From Pelomonas aquatica (GTDB lineage Bacteria; Pseudomonadota; Gammaproteobacteria; Burkholderiales; Burkholderiaceae_C): DNA of 64,000 nt. Made by a program: the position numbers and the translations under genes. Of this stretch, positions 54,794-63,870 are shown piece after piece (within the stretch, counting starts at the first letter, position 1; each line of letters begins with the position of its first letter). The notes under the pieces are model-generated. The model was not told the origin of the DNA, made no database searches, and was given only the letters and a program-made list of their open reading frames with translations. The stretch spans positions 209,809-273,808 of the forward strand of contig NZ_JAPPUW010000004.1 in assembly GCF_026712205.1 (NCBI RefSeq), given 5' to 3'.

Positions 54794-56787
54794 GTCACCC
54801 GCCCTGCAAAGCCAATCAATCGGTGGAGTTCGCGGTCCTGCTTCAGGGTCTGCAGGCGCACGCGGTAGGCGCGCCTTTCGGCCTGCGCCTGGGCCAGCCT
54901 GACCAGGCCGCGCAGCATCAGCCGCCCGAGCCAGCCGGGCCGGTGCAGCGCGCGGCGCAGCAGCCGCGGCTGGTGGTCGAACAGCGCATCGCTGCTGCTG
55001 ACGATGGCCTGCACGACGCCGGGCTGGCCCTGGCGCGCGCTGCGCCCGAACAGCTGGCGGTCGATGCGCGGCGACTCGTGGAACTCGGTCAGGATGAGAT
55101 GCAACCCGCCCGCGGCCAGCGCCTGCTCGTCGAGGCGGATGTCGGTGCCGCGGCCGGCCATGTTCGTCGCGACCGTGATGTGGCCGGCCAGCCCGGCGCG
55201 CGCAATGATCTGCGCCTCCTCGGCATCCTGGCGCGCGTTGAGCACGACATGCGGCACGCCGGCCTGCGACAGCGCCTGGGCGATCTGCTCCGAGGCCTGC
55301 ACGCTGCGCGTGCCGATCAGCACCGGCCGGCCGAGGGCCGCGCTGCCGACGGCCGCCGCGGCCACGGCGGCCCATTTGGCGTCGGCGTCGGGCAGGCAGA
55401 GGTCGGCGCGGCGCGTCACGCACTTGGGCCGGTTGGGCGGGATGCGCAGCACGCGCAGCCGGTACACCGACCACAGTTCGCGCGAAGCCTCGGCCGCCGT
55501 GCCGGTCAGGCCCGACAGCAGGTAGTAGCGGCGGAAGAAGCGCTGGTAGGTCATGCGGGCCAGCGTCTCGCGGCCCTGGGTCAGCGGCACCCCTTCCTTG
55601 GTCTCGATCAGCTGGTGCAGGCCCTGCTCCCAGGAGCGGTCGGGCATCACGCGGCCGGTCGACTCGTCGACGATCACGACCTTGGACTCGGCGAGGATGT
55701 AGTGCTGGTCGCGCCGGTACAGGTGCAGCGCGCTCAGCGCCTGGCGCAGCAGCTGCTCGCGCCAGGCCGCGGTCTGCCAGGCCGCGGGCGTGTCCTGCGG
55801 CAGCGGCAGCGCATGGGCCAGCGCGCCCGCGCGCAGTTCGAGCTGGCGGCCGGCGCCGATCTTGAAGTCCCGCCCGGCCTTCAGGCGGCGCGCCGACGCA
55901 ATGGCCCACTCCAGCAGCGCGACCTCGAACGAGGGCGGCGCCGGGTGGGACAGGATCATCGGTGTGCGCGCCTCGTCGATCATCACGCTGTCGGCCTCGT
56001 CGACGATCGCGAAGTGCAGGGCCGGGATCAGCGGCTGCTGCCGCGCGCGCTGGGCCGGGGCGAGCATCCGCTGCAGATGGCTGACGCGCGCCGGCAGCAG
56101 GCCGTGGCCGGCCAGGCTGTCCTTCAGGTAGTCGAACACGACTTCCTTGCCCGCCGCATAGCAGATGGGGTGGGCGTAGGCGCTGCGGCGCTGCGCCTCG
56201 CTCATGCCGCCCTGGATGCAGCCGGCGCTCAGCCCGAAGAAGCCGAACAGCGGCGCCATGCCCTCGGCATCGCGCCGCGCCAGATAGTCATTCGTGCTGA
56301 TCACATGCACGGCCGCGCCCGTGCCGGCCATGGCGGTGGCGGCCATGGCCGCCACCAGGGTCTTGCCTTCGCCGGTCTGCATCTCCGCCAGCCGGCCCGC
56401 CAGCAGCGCGCGCGCGCCGGCCAGCTGGACCGGGTGCGGGCGCAGCTGCAGGCGGCGCTCGCTGGCCTGGGCGACGCAGGCCAGCACGCTGGGCAGATGC
56501 GGCGAGTCGACGGCGTCGCCGTTGCGCAGGCCCTGCACCTCGGCGCGGAAGCGGCTCGCCACCTCGGCGTCGCTGGCGGCACGCAAGGCCACGCCAGCCT
56601 GGGCGACCGCATCCACCAGCTGCCGCAGTTCGCGCTGCGACAGCCGTGCCGGCGGCAGCCAGCCCGCCGTGTTGCGCAGCAGGTCTTCCAGCGGCCGTGG
56701 CGCCTCGCCCGCGCGTTCGTCGCGCTGGGTGTCGGCACGGCGGAACAGGCTGCCGGCGGCGCTGCGGGCGAGTCGGGGTTCAAACAT
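54790..56787 (-). CDS. SecA paralogue in an export operon
   Basis: A 665-residue SecA-type motor. Motifs are intact: Walker A EMQTGEGKTLVAA (about residue 135), HVISTNDYLARRD, Walker B VDEADSVMIDEARTPMIL (about 259), LTGTAAE, TNMAGRGTDIRL (about 540) and RIDRQLFGRSARQGQPG (canonical SecA has RGRSGRQGDPG). Compared with housekeeping SecA (about 900 residues) it lacks much of the helical scaffold and the C-terminal zinc tail. Neighbours are an M50-HlyD fusion upstream (8-base overlap) and a membrane-fusion protein downstream (4-base overlap). It probably powers a dedicated transporter rather than general export. Confidence 0.9.
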   Translation of the reverse strand: MFEPRLARSAAGSLFRRADTQRDERAGEAPRPLEDLLRNTAGWLPPARLSQRELRQLVDAVAQAGVALRAASDAEVASRFRAEVQGLRNGDAVDSPHLPSVLACVAQASERRLQLRPHPVQLAGARALLAGRLAEMQTGEGKTLVAAMAATAMAGTGAAVHVISTNDYLARRDAEGMAPLFGFFGLSAGCIQGGMSEAQRRSAYAHPICYAAGKEVVFDYLKDSLAGHGLLPARVSHLQRMLAPAQRARQQPLIPALHFAIVDEADSVMIDEARTPMILSHPAPPSFEVALLEWAIASARRLKAGRDFKIGAGRQLELRAGALAHALPLPQDTPAAWQTAAWREQLLRQALSALHLYRRDQHYILAESKVVIVDESTGRVMPDRSWEQGLHQLIETKEGVPLTQGRETLARMTYQRFFRRYYLLSGLTGTAAEASRELWSVYRLRVLRIPPNRPKCVTRRADLCLPDADAKWAAVAAAAVGSAALGRPVLIGTRSVQASEQIAQALSQAGVPHVVLNARQDAEEAQIIARAGLAGHITVATNMAGRGTDIRLDEQALAAGGLHLILTEFHESPRIDRQLFGRSARQGQPGVVQAIVSSSDALFDHQPRLLRRALHRPGWLGRLMLRGLVRLAQAQAERRAYRVRLQTLKQDRELHRLIGFAGRVT

Positions 56788-58945
56788 TCAGCCTCGCCAG
56801 GAAGAGCTGCCGCAGGCGCAGAAACCACTGCCAGCCGAGTGGGGCATCGCCCAGGTCGAAGCGCACATAGGCGCGGTCGCCGAAGAGCGGCAGGGTCGTC
56901 GGCTGCGACAGCGTGAGTTCGAGGTCGAACACGCGTCTGAGGGTGTGGACGGCGCCGGGCTTGGCGGGGTCGACCGCGATCTCGCCGCCGCCCGAGGTGC
57001 CGAGGGCCGGCGACACCAGTTCGAAGTCGCCGCCCGGCACGCGCCGGCTCAGCTCCGCATCGACGGCCTCGGCCGGCTCGCGGGCCAGGCGCAGCTGGAC
57101 GGCCTGCAGGCGCGAATGGATCAGGTCCATGTCTTCCTGGGGCACGGCCACGCGAACGACCCTGGACGGGCCGGCAACGACATAGCCGACGATCTCGCCC
57201 CGCTTGACATAGCGCCCCACCGGCTCGGTGGCGGCCTTGGGCACCCAGTGGCCGGCAACGCTGGGCCGCAGCTGCAGGGCGGCGACGCGCGCTTCGGCAT
57301 CCCCGAGCTTGGCGCTGCGCGATGCCGATTCGCTGCGCAGCGCCTGCAGCCGCGCCGGTGCTTCGACCTCGGCCCGGCGCAGCTCGGCCTGCACCTGGGC
57401 CAGCGCGCCGGCGGCCCGCGCGACGTCGGCGCTCAGGCTCGGGTTGTCGAGCGCCAGCACGACCTGGCCCGCCGCCACGGCCGCACCGCGCTCGACGCCG
57501 GCCGAGCGGACCTGCCCCGCCACCGGCGCGCGGACGATGGCTTCATCGGGCACCCAAACCACGGCCTGATGCACCGAATGGAAGGGCATGGGCACCACGA
57601 AGAAGACGATGAACAGCAGCAGCAGCGCGAGGCCGCTGCGCCGCAGCGCCGGGTCGTGGCGCTGCGCCAGCGAGGCACCCTGGCTCAGATGCTTCCAGCC
57701 GTTCCAGACCGGCAGCACGAGCGTCGACCAGAGCGCCAGCAGGGCCATCACGGCGCCGACCAGCAGGTATTCCGATGCGACGAACCAGATCAGGCTGATC
57801 GTGATGAAAACCCGGTACAGCGGCGACACGAGGCCGTAGACCGCCAGCCAGGCGCGCTCGCCGCCCACCTGCAGCGGCGGCTGTGCATCGCGCGCACCGA
57901 AGGTGTAGCGGTCCAGCAGGTACACCCAATACTGGTTGGCGCGCTGGGCCATATTGGGTATTTCGAGCAGGTCGCAGGCGATGAAATAGCCGTCGTAGCG
58001 CATCAGCGGGTTGCCGTTGACGAGCACGGTCGAGACGCCCGCGATCAGCACCACATTGAAGGCCACGGCCGTGACCAGCCCCGGCTCGGCAAGCAGCCAG
58101 ACCCACATCGCGATGGCGCCCAGTGCGAGCTCGGCCATGATGCCGGCCGCGGCGACGAAGGCGCGCGACCATTTCGACGCGAAGCGGTAGGACGAGGTCG
58201 CGTCGACATAGGGCACCGGCGTGAAGATCATGAACATCACGCCGATCTCGCGCACCGTGCCGCCGTAGGCCTTGACGGCGATGCCGTGCGCCCATTCGTG
58301 GACGGCCTTGACGACGGGATAGACGAGCCAGAGCAGCACCACGTTGTCGGCCGCCAGCACGCGGTCCGAGAGGTTGTCGGTCAGCTCGCTCCAGTGCTGC
58401 CAGGCCAGCACGGCGGCCGGCAGCACCAGGGCCAGCCACAGCGCCAGCATGGGCAAGGAGACGATGCGCCGCGCCAGGCCGGCCTGGCGCTGGAACCAGG
58501 CATCGGGGTGCAGCAGCGGCAGCCGGATGTTCAGCGGGTTCATCCAGCTCTGGCGGGCGCGCAGGCTGGACTGGCGGCTGTAGCGCTCCAGCGCCTCGGC
58601 CGCGTCCGGCGCCACCTGGCTCTGCAGCAGGTCGTTGGCGTGCAGGTTGGCGAGCAGCTGGACGAGATCGTTCTGCGACACGGCCTCGTGCCCGGCCTGC
58701 CCGGCCGCGTCGGCCGGCAGCGCGCAGGCGGCATGCCAGACCTGGTCGAGGGTGCGCCGGCCGTCGAGCAGTTGCAGCAGCCGCCAGACCGAGGGCGGCA
58801 TGCGGTGGAAGCGCTGGGTCAGCGGGTCCACCAGCAGCACCCAATGGCGGCCGCGCAGGCGGCGGTGCACCGCCTGCACGCCCTCACGCAGGCGCGGGCG
58901 CAGGAAGCGGACCGCATGCCAGTGTTCGGACCAGATCGCCGTCAT
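56780..58945 (-). CDS. PqqD-like / M50 zinc protease / HlyD fusion membrane protein
   Basis: A 721-residue inner-membrane protein. Residues 35-95 look PqqD-like (VLLVDPLTQRFHRMPPSVWR), a domain that binds peptide leaders. Residues about 165-450 are a polytopic site-2-protease-type core: zinc motif HEWAH (about 215-219) and NGNPLMRYDGYF (about 308-319). Residues about 460-720 are lipoyl/HlyD-like (PVAGQVRSAGVERGAAVAAGQ) on the periplasmic side. It may recognise, cleave and hand over a substrate. Start ATG 58945 lies 12 bases after the stop of the first adaptor. Confidence 0.9.
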   Translation of the reverse strand: MTAIWSEHWHAVRFLRPRLREGVQAVHRRLRGRHWVLLVDPLTQRFHRMPPSVWRLLQLLDGRRTLDQVWHAACALPADAAGQAGHEAVSQNDLVQLLANLHANDLLQSQVAPDAAEALERYSRQSSLRARQSWMNPLNIRLPLLHPDAWFQRQAGLARRIVSLPMLALWLALVLPAAVLAWQHWSELTDNLSDRVLAADNVVLLWLVYPVVKAVHEWAHGIAVKAYGGTVREIGVMFMIFTPVPYVDATSSYRFASKWSRAFVAAAGIMAELALGAIAMWVWLLAEPGLVTAVAFNVVLIAGVSTVLVNGNPLMRYDGYFIACDLLEIPNMAQRANQYWVYLLDRYTFGARDAQPPLQVGGERAWLAVYGLVSPLYRVFITISLIWFVASEYLLVGAVMALLALWSTLVLPVWNGWKHLSQGASLAQRHDPALRRSGLALLLLFIVFFVVPMPFHSVHQAVVWVPDEAIVRAPVAGQVRSAGVERGAAVAAGQVVLALDNPSLSADVARAAGALAQVQAELRRAEVEAPARLQALRSESASRSAKLGDAEARVAALQLRPSVAGHWVPKAATEPVGRYVKRGEIVGYVVAGPSRVVRVAVPQEDMDLIHSRLQAVQLRLAREPAEAVDAELSRRVPGGDFELVSPALGTSGGGEIAVDPAKPGAVHTLRRVFDLELTLSQPTTLPLFGDRAYVRFDLGDAPLGWQWFLRLRQLFLARLNV

Positions 58946-58957
58946 CGCCTGCCCGCC

Positions 58958-60727
58958 TCACCACCAGGACCACAGCTTCAGGCGCAGCCAGTTGACGGAG
59001 CTGCGCGTCCAGATGGTCAGCAGGTTGGCGCGGCCGACCTCGATCTTGCCGATGCCCTGCATGCCGGGACTCAGCGGCGGCGCCTGCCCGACCCAGCCGG
59101 CCTCGACGCGAAAGCCGTTGACGCTGTCCTGCACGCTGGCGACGGCGGTGACCGTTTCGACGCGGAACTCGTGGGCCTCGTGCGGCTGGCCGGTCAGGCG
59201 CAGCGTGCCCGTCTGGCCGGCGTGGACGCGCGCGATGTCGCGGTCGGGCACCTGCAGCACGACGCGGTAGCCCTGGCCGGAAGCGATCTCGAACATCTCC
59301 TTGCCGGTCTCGACGGGACCGCCGATCTGCTGCACCCAGTCGCCGCTCACGAGCAGGCCGTCGGCCGGCGCCACCAGGTCGGTCCGGGCCAGCTTGGCCT
59401 CGACCAGCGAGAGCTGGGCCTCGGCCTGCTGCACCTCGGCCAGCGCGAGGGCCACGGCACTGGCCTCGCGGTCGGACATGGCCTGGCGCAGATGGCCCGC
59501 CGCCTGCTCGCGCTCGCCACGATGGCGGGCCTGTTCGAGCTTGAGCTCGCGGTCGTCCAGGCGCGCCAGCAGCTGCCCGCGCTTGACCTCGGCGCCGGGC
59601 CGCACCAGGACCTGCTGGACGAAGCCGTCGAAGGGCGCCGTCACGAGCTGGCGCTGGCGGCCCTCGATGACGGTATTGGCCGTCACGCGGTCGGTCACGG
59701 GCACGGCCAGCAGCACGAGCAGGCCGGCGACTGCCGACGCGAACCCCAGCTTCCACGCCAGATGGCCGGGCTCGGACAGCCTGCGCCGCGCGGCCCCCAG
59801 CCGGCCCAGCGCGAGCCGCCACAGCGGGCGGTCGGCCTCGCGCCAGTGGCGCAGCAGCGGCTCGACCAGGCCGAGGCTGGCGCGCAGCACGTCGAGGGCC
59901 GGCTCGGGCAGCGCGGTGCCGGCGGGCCGCTGCAGCCGCGCGACCAGCACCGCGACGACGCGGCCATCGTCGTGCACCGGCATCGCCCAGCCGCCCTCGG
60001 GCCTGACCTCCTGCTGCTCGGCGATGGCCTGCACGGCGATCTCGGCGGCCGCCTCCAGCGCGGGCGACGCCTTCTCGGTCCAGGCGCTGTCAGCGCTGAC
60101 CCACCAGGACGGGCGCCCGGCGCGCACTTCGAACAGCATCAGGCCGAGGTCGGGCTGCGGCTCCCCCGCTTCCTCGCGGGCCCAGGCGGCGCTGCGGTTC
60201 AGCCATTCCTGGGCCGCGGCACGCGCATCGGACTGGGCGCCGACATGGCCCATCAGCTCCAGCAGCCGGGTGGCGCGCTGGCTGATCCTCAGCCCGGGCA
60301 GCGCCAGCGCCAGTTGCAGCCAGCCCAGCGACAGCAGCAGCAACTGCACGACCCGGTCGTTATGCGGCGGCGCCAGCACCGCGCCGACCGCGCCGAGCTC
60401 GCCGTCGGGCAGCTGGATAGCGCTGACGACCAGCAGGTCGCTGCCGGGCCGCTCGTCGGCGCGGACCAGGCCCAGCGGCCCGCCGGCCTGCACCTGGGTG
60501 CACAACTCGGCCCAGCGCGGCGCCAGTTCGGACAGGGTCTCGGGCAGGCTGAGCTGGAACTGCGGATCGCTGCCGTGCAGAGCCACCGCGCGGCAGGCGA
60601 CGCCGGCGCCCGCCAGCCTGGCACGCCAGGACTCGATCGCCTCGTTCAGGCCGGGGGCAGGCAGGGCCGCAGGCTGGACCTCGCGGCCCTTGGACGCATC
60701 GGCGTTGGGTGCGGGCAGTGCGCTCAT
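58958..60727 (-). CDS. HlyD-family adaptor with long cytoplasmic GAF-like region
   Basis: A 589-residue protein. Residues 1-310 are a soluble Leu/Ala-rich region resembling a GAF-like sensor (GLMLFEVRAGRPSWWVSADS, MPVHDDGRVVAVLVARL). A single transmembrane helix (about 327-347) leads to a periplasmic HlyD part with lipoyl halves (TAPFDGFVQQVLVRPGAEVK; DLVAPADGLLVSGDW) and a helical hairpin. ATG 60727 is chosen because the upstream in-frame stretch is the hairpin region. It sits between the TolC gene and the M50 fusion gene. Confidence 0.85.
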   Translation of the reverse strand: MSALPAPNADASKGREVQPAALPAPGLNEAIESWRARLAGAGVACRAVALHGSDPQFQLSLPETLSELAPRWAELCTQVQAGGPLGLVRADERPGSDLLVVSAIQLPDGELGAVGAVLAPPHNDRVVQLLLLSLGWLQLALALPGLRISQRATRLLELMGHVGAQSDARAAAQEWLNRSAAWAREEAGEPQPDLGLMLFEVRAGRPSWWVSADSAWTEKASPALEAAAEIAVQAIAEQQEVRPEGGWAMPVHDDGRVVAVLVARLQRPAGTALPEPALDVLRASLGLVEPLLRHWREADRPLWRLALGRLGAARRRLSEPGHLAWKLGFASAVAGLLVLLAVPVTDRVTANTVIEGRQRQLVTAPFDGFVQQVLVRPGAEVKRGQLLARLDDRELKLEQARHRGEREQAAGHLRQAMSDREASAVALALAEVQQAEAQLSLVEAKLARTDLVAPADGLLVSGDWVQQIGGPVETGKEMFEIASGQGYRVVLQVPDRDIARVHAGQTGTLRLTGQPHEAHEFRVETVTAVASVQDSVNGFRVEAGWVGQAPPLSPGMQGIGKIEVGRANLLTIWTRSSVNWLRLKLWSWW

Positions 60728-60753
60728 GGGCGCACCCTTGGGCCTGCGGCCTT

Positions 60754-60841
60754 GCCTGGCCGACGACGCGGCCAGGCGTTCGCCAGGCACCGGATGCCCA
60801 CTGGGCATCCGGTGCCTGGGCTTACTCCCGCCAGGCGGGAG
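60754..60841. repeat. Three consecutive perfect hairpins in the tolC-adaptor gap
   Basis: Within a 145-base gap are GCCTGGCCG-N6-CGGCCAGGC (60754-60777), an 18-bp arm palindrome around C60801 (60783-60819, arm core CACCGGATGCCCA) and CTCCCGCC-A-GGCGGGAG (60825-60841). None has a T-run on the minus strand. They could be RNA processing or attenuation structures that set the ratio of the TolC protein to the inner-membrane parts, or a REP-like element. Confidence 0.75.
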
Positions 60842-60872
60842 CGACCTTGCTTGGGGCGGCCCGGCGCGGCGC

Positions 60873-62279
60873 TCATTGCGGCGCCTCCTCGCCCGGCGCC
60901 GGCGTGCGGGCGCGGGACGGCTGGGGCTGCTGCGACGGGGAGACCACGAGCAGGCGGTCCAGCGCGTCGATGTCCTCGTCGCCGAGCATGCCGGCATAGG
61001 ACTTGAGCTTGACGTAGCTCAGCCAGGCGTCATAGCGGGCACGCGACAGGTTGCGCCGCGACTCGAAGACCTTGGTCTGGGCGTCCAGCACCTCGGCGTT
61101 CACCTTCATGCCGACCTCGTAGCCGCGCCGGTTCGCCCGGAAGGCCACTTCGAGCGAGCGGGTCGCGGTCTCGAGCCCATGCGCCAGGCTCACCGAGCTG
61201 AGGGCCGCGCTGAAGTTCTGGCGCACGCCCAGTTGCACGGTGCGCCTGACGGCATCGACATCGGCGCGGACCTTGTCGCGCAGGGCCATGGACTCGCGCA
61301 CCCGGGCCTGCGTGGCCCCGCTGGCGAACAGCGGGATGTTGAGGCTCACGCCGACGGCCGAGGCCTGGCCCTGGCGCGGGAAGATGCTGGTCACGGTGCC
61401 GGTGTCGGCGTTGTTCGTGTAGGTGTAGGTCAGGTTGACGGTGGGTGCATGCCCCTGCCAGGCCTTTCGCAGCTCGGCTTCGGAGGCTTCGAGCGTGCGC
61501 TGCGCCGCCTGCAGCTGCGGGTTGTGCAGTTGCGCATCGGCCAGCCACTCCAGCATGGACGCCGGCGGCAGGTCGGGCATGCGGTCGCCGTCGAGCGAGC
61601 GTTCCAGCAATTCCGGCAGGGGCCGGCCGGCCAGCTCGGTCAGCAGTTGCTGCTTCAGCGCGAGGTCGGCCGCCGCCGCGATGGCCTGGGCATCGACGGT
61701 ATCGATCTTGGCCTCGGCCTCGCGCACGTCGATGACCGAGACATTGCCGACCGTGAAGCTGCGCCGCGCCGAAGCCAGCTGCTCCTCGGCCGCCAGGCGC
61801 TGGGCGCTGGCCAGCGTGACCGCATCGCGCGCCTTGAGGGCGTCGAACACCGCTTCGAGCAGGCGCACGGTGGACTCGTCGCGCACCTGCGCCAGGCTCG
61901 CCCGAGCTTGTTCGAACTGGGCCTGGGCCGACTTCAGCGCCGGAAACAGTTCGTTGTGCAGCAGGGGCTGGGTGACCTGCAGCGTGGTCACGGTGCCATG
62001 GAAGCTGCGCCGCGACAGGGTCTCGGCGTAATGGGTCTGGTTCTGATCCACCGTGATGTTGGCCGTGGGCCCGAAGCCGGCGCGCGCCTGCACCACCTTT
62101 TCCTCGACGGCCCGCAGCTGGGCCTGGGCAGCCGCGACCGCGGGATCCAGGCCGAGCGCGTCGTCGCGCACGGCAGACAGCCACCCCGCGGCCCCGGCAG
62201 GCCCGGCGCCGGCCAGCAGTGCCAGCACGAGCAGGCCGGGCCATCGCATCGTCCGGACCGGGCCGCCCTGATGGCTCAT
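60873..62279 (-). CDS. TolC-family outer-membrane channel protein
   Basis: A 468-residue outer-membrane efflux protein. Signal peptide (LLVLALLAGAGPAGA), then two OEP repeats with long helices (ALGLDPAVAAAQAQLRAVEE; ASMLEWLADAQLHNPQLQAA) and beta strands such as NLTYTYTNNAD and GVSLNIPLFASGA. It should form the trimeric exit duct for the adaptors encoded downstream. ATG 62279 overlaps the cyclophilin gene stop (ATGA); ATG 62249 is an alternative that also keeps the signal. Confidence 0.93.
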   Translation of the reverse strand: MSHQGGPVRTMRWPGLLVLALLAGAGPAGAAGWLSAVRDDALGLDPAVAAAQAQLRAVEEKVVQARAGFGPTANITVDQNQTHYAETLSRRSFHGTVTTLQVTQPLLHNELFPALKSAQAQFEQARASLAQVRDESTVRLLEAVFDALKARDAVTLASAQRLAAEEQLASARRSFTVGNVSVIDVREAEAKIDTVDAQAIAAAADLALKQQLLTELAGRPLPELLERSLDGDRMPDLPPASMLEWLADAQLHNPQLQAAQRTLEASEAELRKAWQGHAPTVNLTYTYTNNADTGTVTSIFPRQGQASAVGVSLNIPLFASGATQARVRESMALRDKVRADVDAVRRTVQLGVRQNFSAALSSVSLAHGLETATRSLEVAFRANRRGYEVGMKVNAEVLDAQTKVFESRRNLSRARYDAWLSYVKLKSYAGMLGDEDIDALDRLLVVSPSQQPQPSRARTPAPGEEAPQ

Positions 62280-63178
62280 GGCATCCGAACCACGGAGCGG
62301 ATCAGCACTTCCTGCACCGGCACGTCGGTCAGCCCGCCGGCCGCGCCGGTCGCAACCGTCCCGATCGCATCCACCACCGAGGTGCCCGAGATGACCTGGC
62401 CGAAGACCGCATAGCCGTTGGGCGTCGCCTGCTTGGGGTCGTAGTCCAGCGAATGGTTGTCGACGAGATTGATGAAGAACTGGCTGGTGGCCGAGTCCGG
62501 CACGCTGGTGCGCGCCATGGCCAGCGTGTACTGCCAGTTCTTCAGGCCGTTGTTGCTTTCCAGCGTGATGGGTGCGTGCGTCGGCGGCTTCGCCACCAGG
62601 CCACTGGCATAGCCGCCGGTCTGGATCACGAAGCCCGGGATCACGCGATGGAAGATCACGCCGTTGTAGAAGCCCTCGCCGACATAGGTCAGGAAATTGG
62701 CGGCCGTGATCGGGGAGGTCTTGTCGTAGACCTCGAACACCAGTTCGCCCTTGCTGGTCTGCACGCAGACGCTGGGCCAGGGGCTGAGCGTCGAGGCCTT
62801 GGTGCCCGCGGCACTGCACTTGGCCACGGCCACGGCCACCGTGGTCGTCGCCGTGGCACCGCCGTTGTCGGTGACCGTCAGCGTGGCCGTGTAGTTGCCG
62901 GTGGCCGTGTAGACGTGAGTGTCGGCGCTGCCGCTCTGGCCGTCGCCATAGGCCCAACTGTGGCTGACGATGCTGCCGTCGGGATCCTTGCTCGCGCTGA
63001 TGTCGAACAGGGTCGACGCGTTCAGCACGGCCTCGCCGCTCAACTTGGCCGACGCCACGGGCGGCTGGTTGGGCGTGCCCCCACCTCCCCCACCGCCGCC
63101 GCCCCCGCAAGCCGCGAGGCCGAGGCCCCCCAGCGCCAAGGCCAGTCCCTGGAGTCGGCTTGCCCGAGCGCGAACCAT
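62276..63178 (-). CDS. Cyclophilin-type peptidyl-prolyl isomerase lipoprotein with PKD domain
   Basis: A 300-residue lipoprotein (LGLAACGGGG lipobox followed by a run of about ten Gly). Residues about 38-118 form a PKD-type beta domain (SKDPDGSIVSHSWAYGDGQS). The rest is a cyclophilin: FHRVIPGFVIQTGG, LAMARTSVPDSATSQFFINL, YAVFGQVISG. It would catalyse proline isomerisation in the periplasm or on the outer membrane. It is the first gene of the export operon, so it may fold the exported substrates. Confidence 0.92.
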   Translation of the reverse strand: MVRARASRLQGLALALGGLGLAACGGGGGGGGGGTPNQPPVASAKLSGEAVLNASTLFDISASKDPDGSIVSHSWAYGDGQSGSADTHVYTATGNYTATLTVTDNGGATATTTVAVAVAKCSAAGTKASTLSPWPSVCVQTSKGELVFEVYDKTSPITAANFLTYVGEGFYNGVIFHRVIPGFVIQTGGYASGLVAKPPTHAPITLESNNGLKNWQYTLAMARTSVPDSATSQFFINLVDNHSLDYDPKQATPNGYAVFGQVISGTSVVDAIGTVATGAAGGLTDVPVQEVLIRSVVRMP

Positions 63179-63182
63179 CGGC

Positions 63183-63761
63183 TCAGGCGGCGCGGCGACG
63201 GGTCAGGCTCAGCGCCAGAAGAGCGACGACGGCCAGTGTGGCTTCCGAGGGCTCGGGGAGCGGCGAGGGGTTCGATCCGGTAGGGGTCGTGCGCCCCGCA
63301 AGCACAAAGCCGCCGTTCGCATCGAAGATACTGAAGGCCTGGGGGCCGGGCATGGACCCTTTGGCACCGAGCCAGTCGAAGCTCACCGAGAACATCGCGG
63401 TGCTGCCACTGCCCAAAGCGGCACTATCGAACGTCGCCAAAACATCGCCATCCAGCAGCACCACCGAGTCGGGCTGAGTGATCACGATCGACGGGTCGAT
63501 CGAAGACGAGGCCAGATTGGCATAGCTGGCGTAGCCGAACACCAGGTCGATGCCGCCGAACTGGTCGATGGGGCCGGTGACGGTGTAGTCGTAGCTCCAG
63601 CTGATTCCAGCCCCCTGGGTGGCGACATAGGTCACCGAAGGCCCCGCCCAGGCCATCGCCGACATCAGCAGCCCGGCACCGAGCGCCATCGCCCGCAACA
63701 CCCGCCCGGCTGGCCCGGTGCTCGTCTGGGCCACACGCTTTGTTTGAGTTCGGAACTTCAT
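63183..63761 (-). CDS. PEP-CTERM sorting-signal protein
   Basis: A 192-residue exported protein: signal (ALGAGLLMSAMAWA), a beta-rich body with no known domain, and a C-terminal PLPEPSEATLAVVALLALSL followed by TRRRAA, the PEP-CTERM tripartite signal recognised by exosortase. Such proteins are processed and attached to the surface or extracellular polymer. It lies 4 bases upstream of the cyclophilin gene and is likely in the same transcript, so it is a candidate client of the export system. Confidence 0.85.
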   Translation of the reverse strand: MKFRTQTKRVAQTSTGPAGRVLRAMALGAGLLMSAMAWAGPSVTYVATQGAGISWSYDYTVTGPIDQFGGIDLVFGYASYANLASSSIDPSIVITQPDSVVLLDGDVLATFDSAALGSGSTAMFSVSFDWLGAKGSMPGPQAFSIFDANGGFVLAGRTTPTGSNPSPLPEPSEATLAVVALLALSLTRRRAA

Positions 63762-63870
63762 GCGAGACCTCCGATTGAGTCCAGGCTGGGCTCCCCATGA
63801 TAAGAAAGGGCCGGGCGAGGCCACACCCCGTACCCAGGGGGCATTTCGCGGATTGGCGCAGGGTGCTTTT

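Noticed and set aside
56294..61006. A 1570-codon open frame on the plus strand across the SecA, M50 and HlyD genes
   Set aside because: It spans three well-supported minus-strand genes, has no family match and the Ala/Arg/Gln-rich composition typical of antisense frames at 70% GC.
63060..63110. Repetitive C/G tract read as a possible simple-sequence contingency repeat
   Set aside because: It encodes a polyglycine linker directly after a lipobox, a common feature, and the codons are mixed, so slippage is less likely than in a pure tract.
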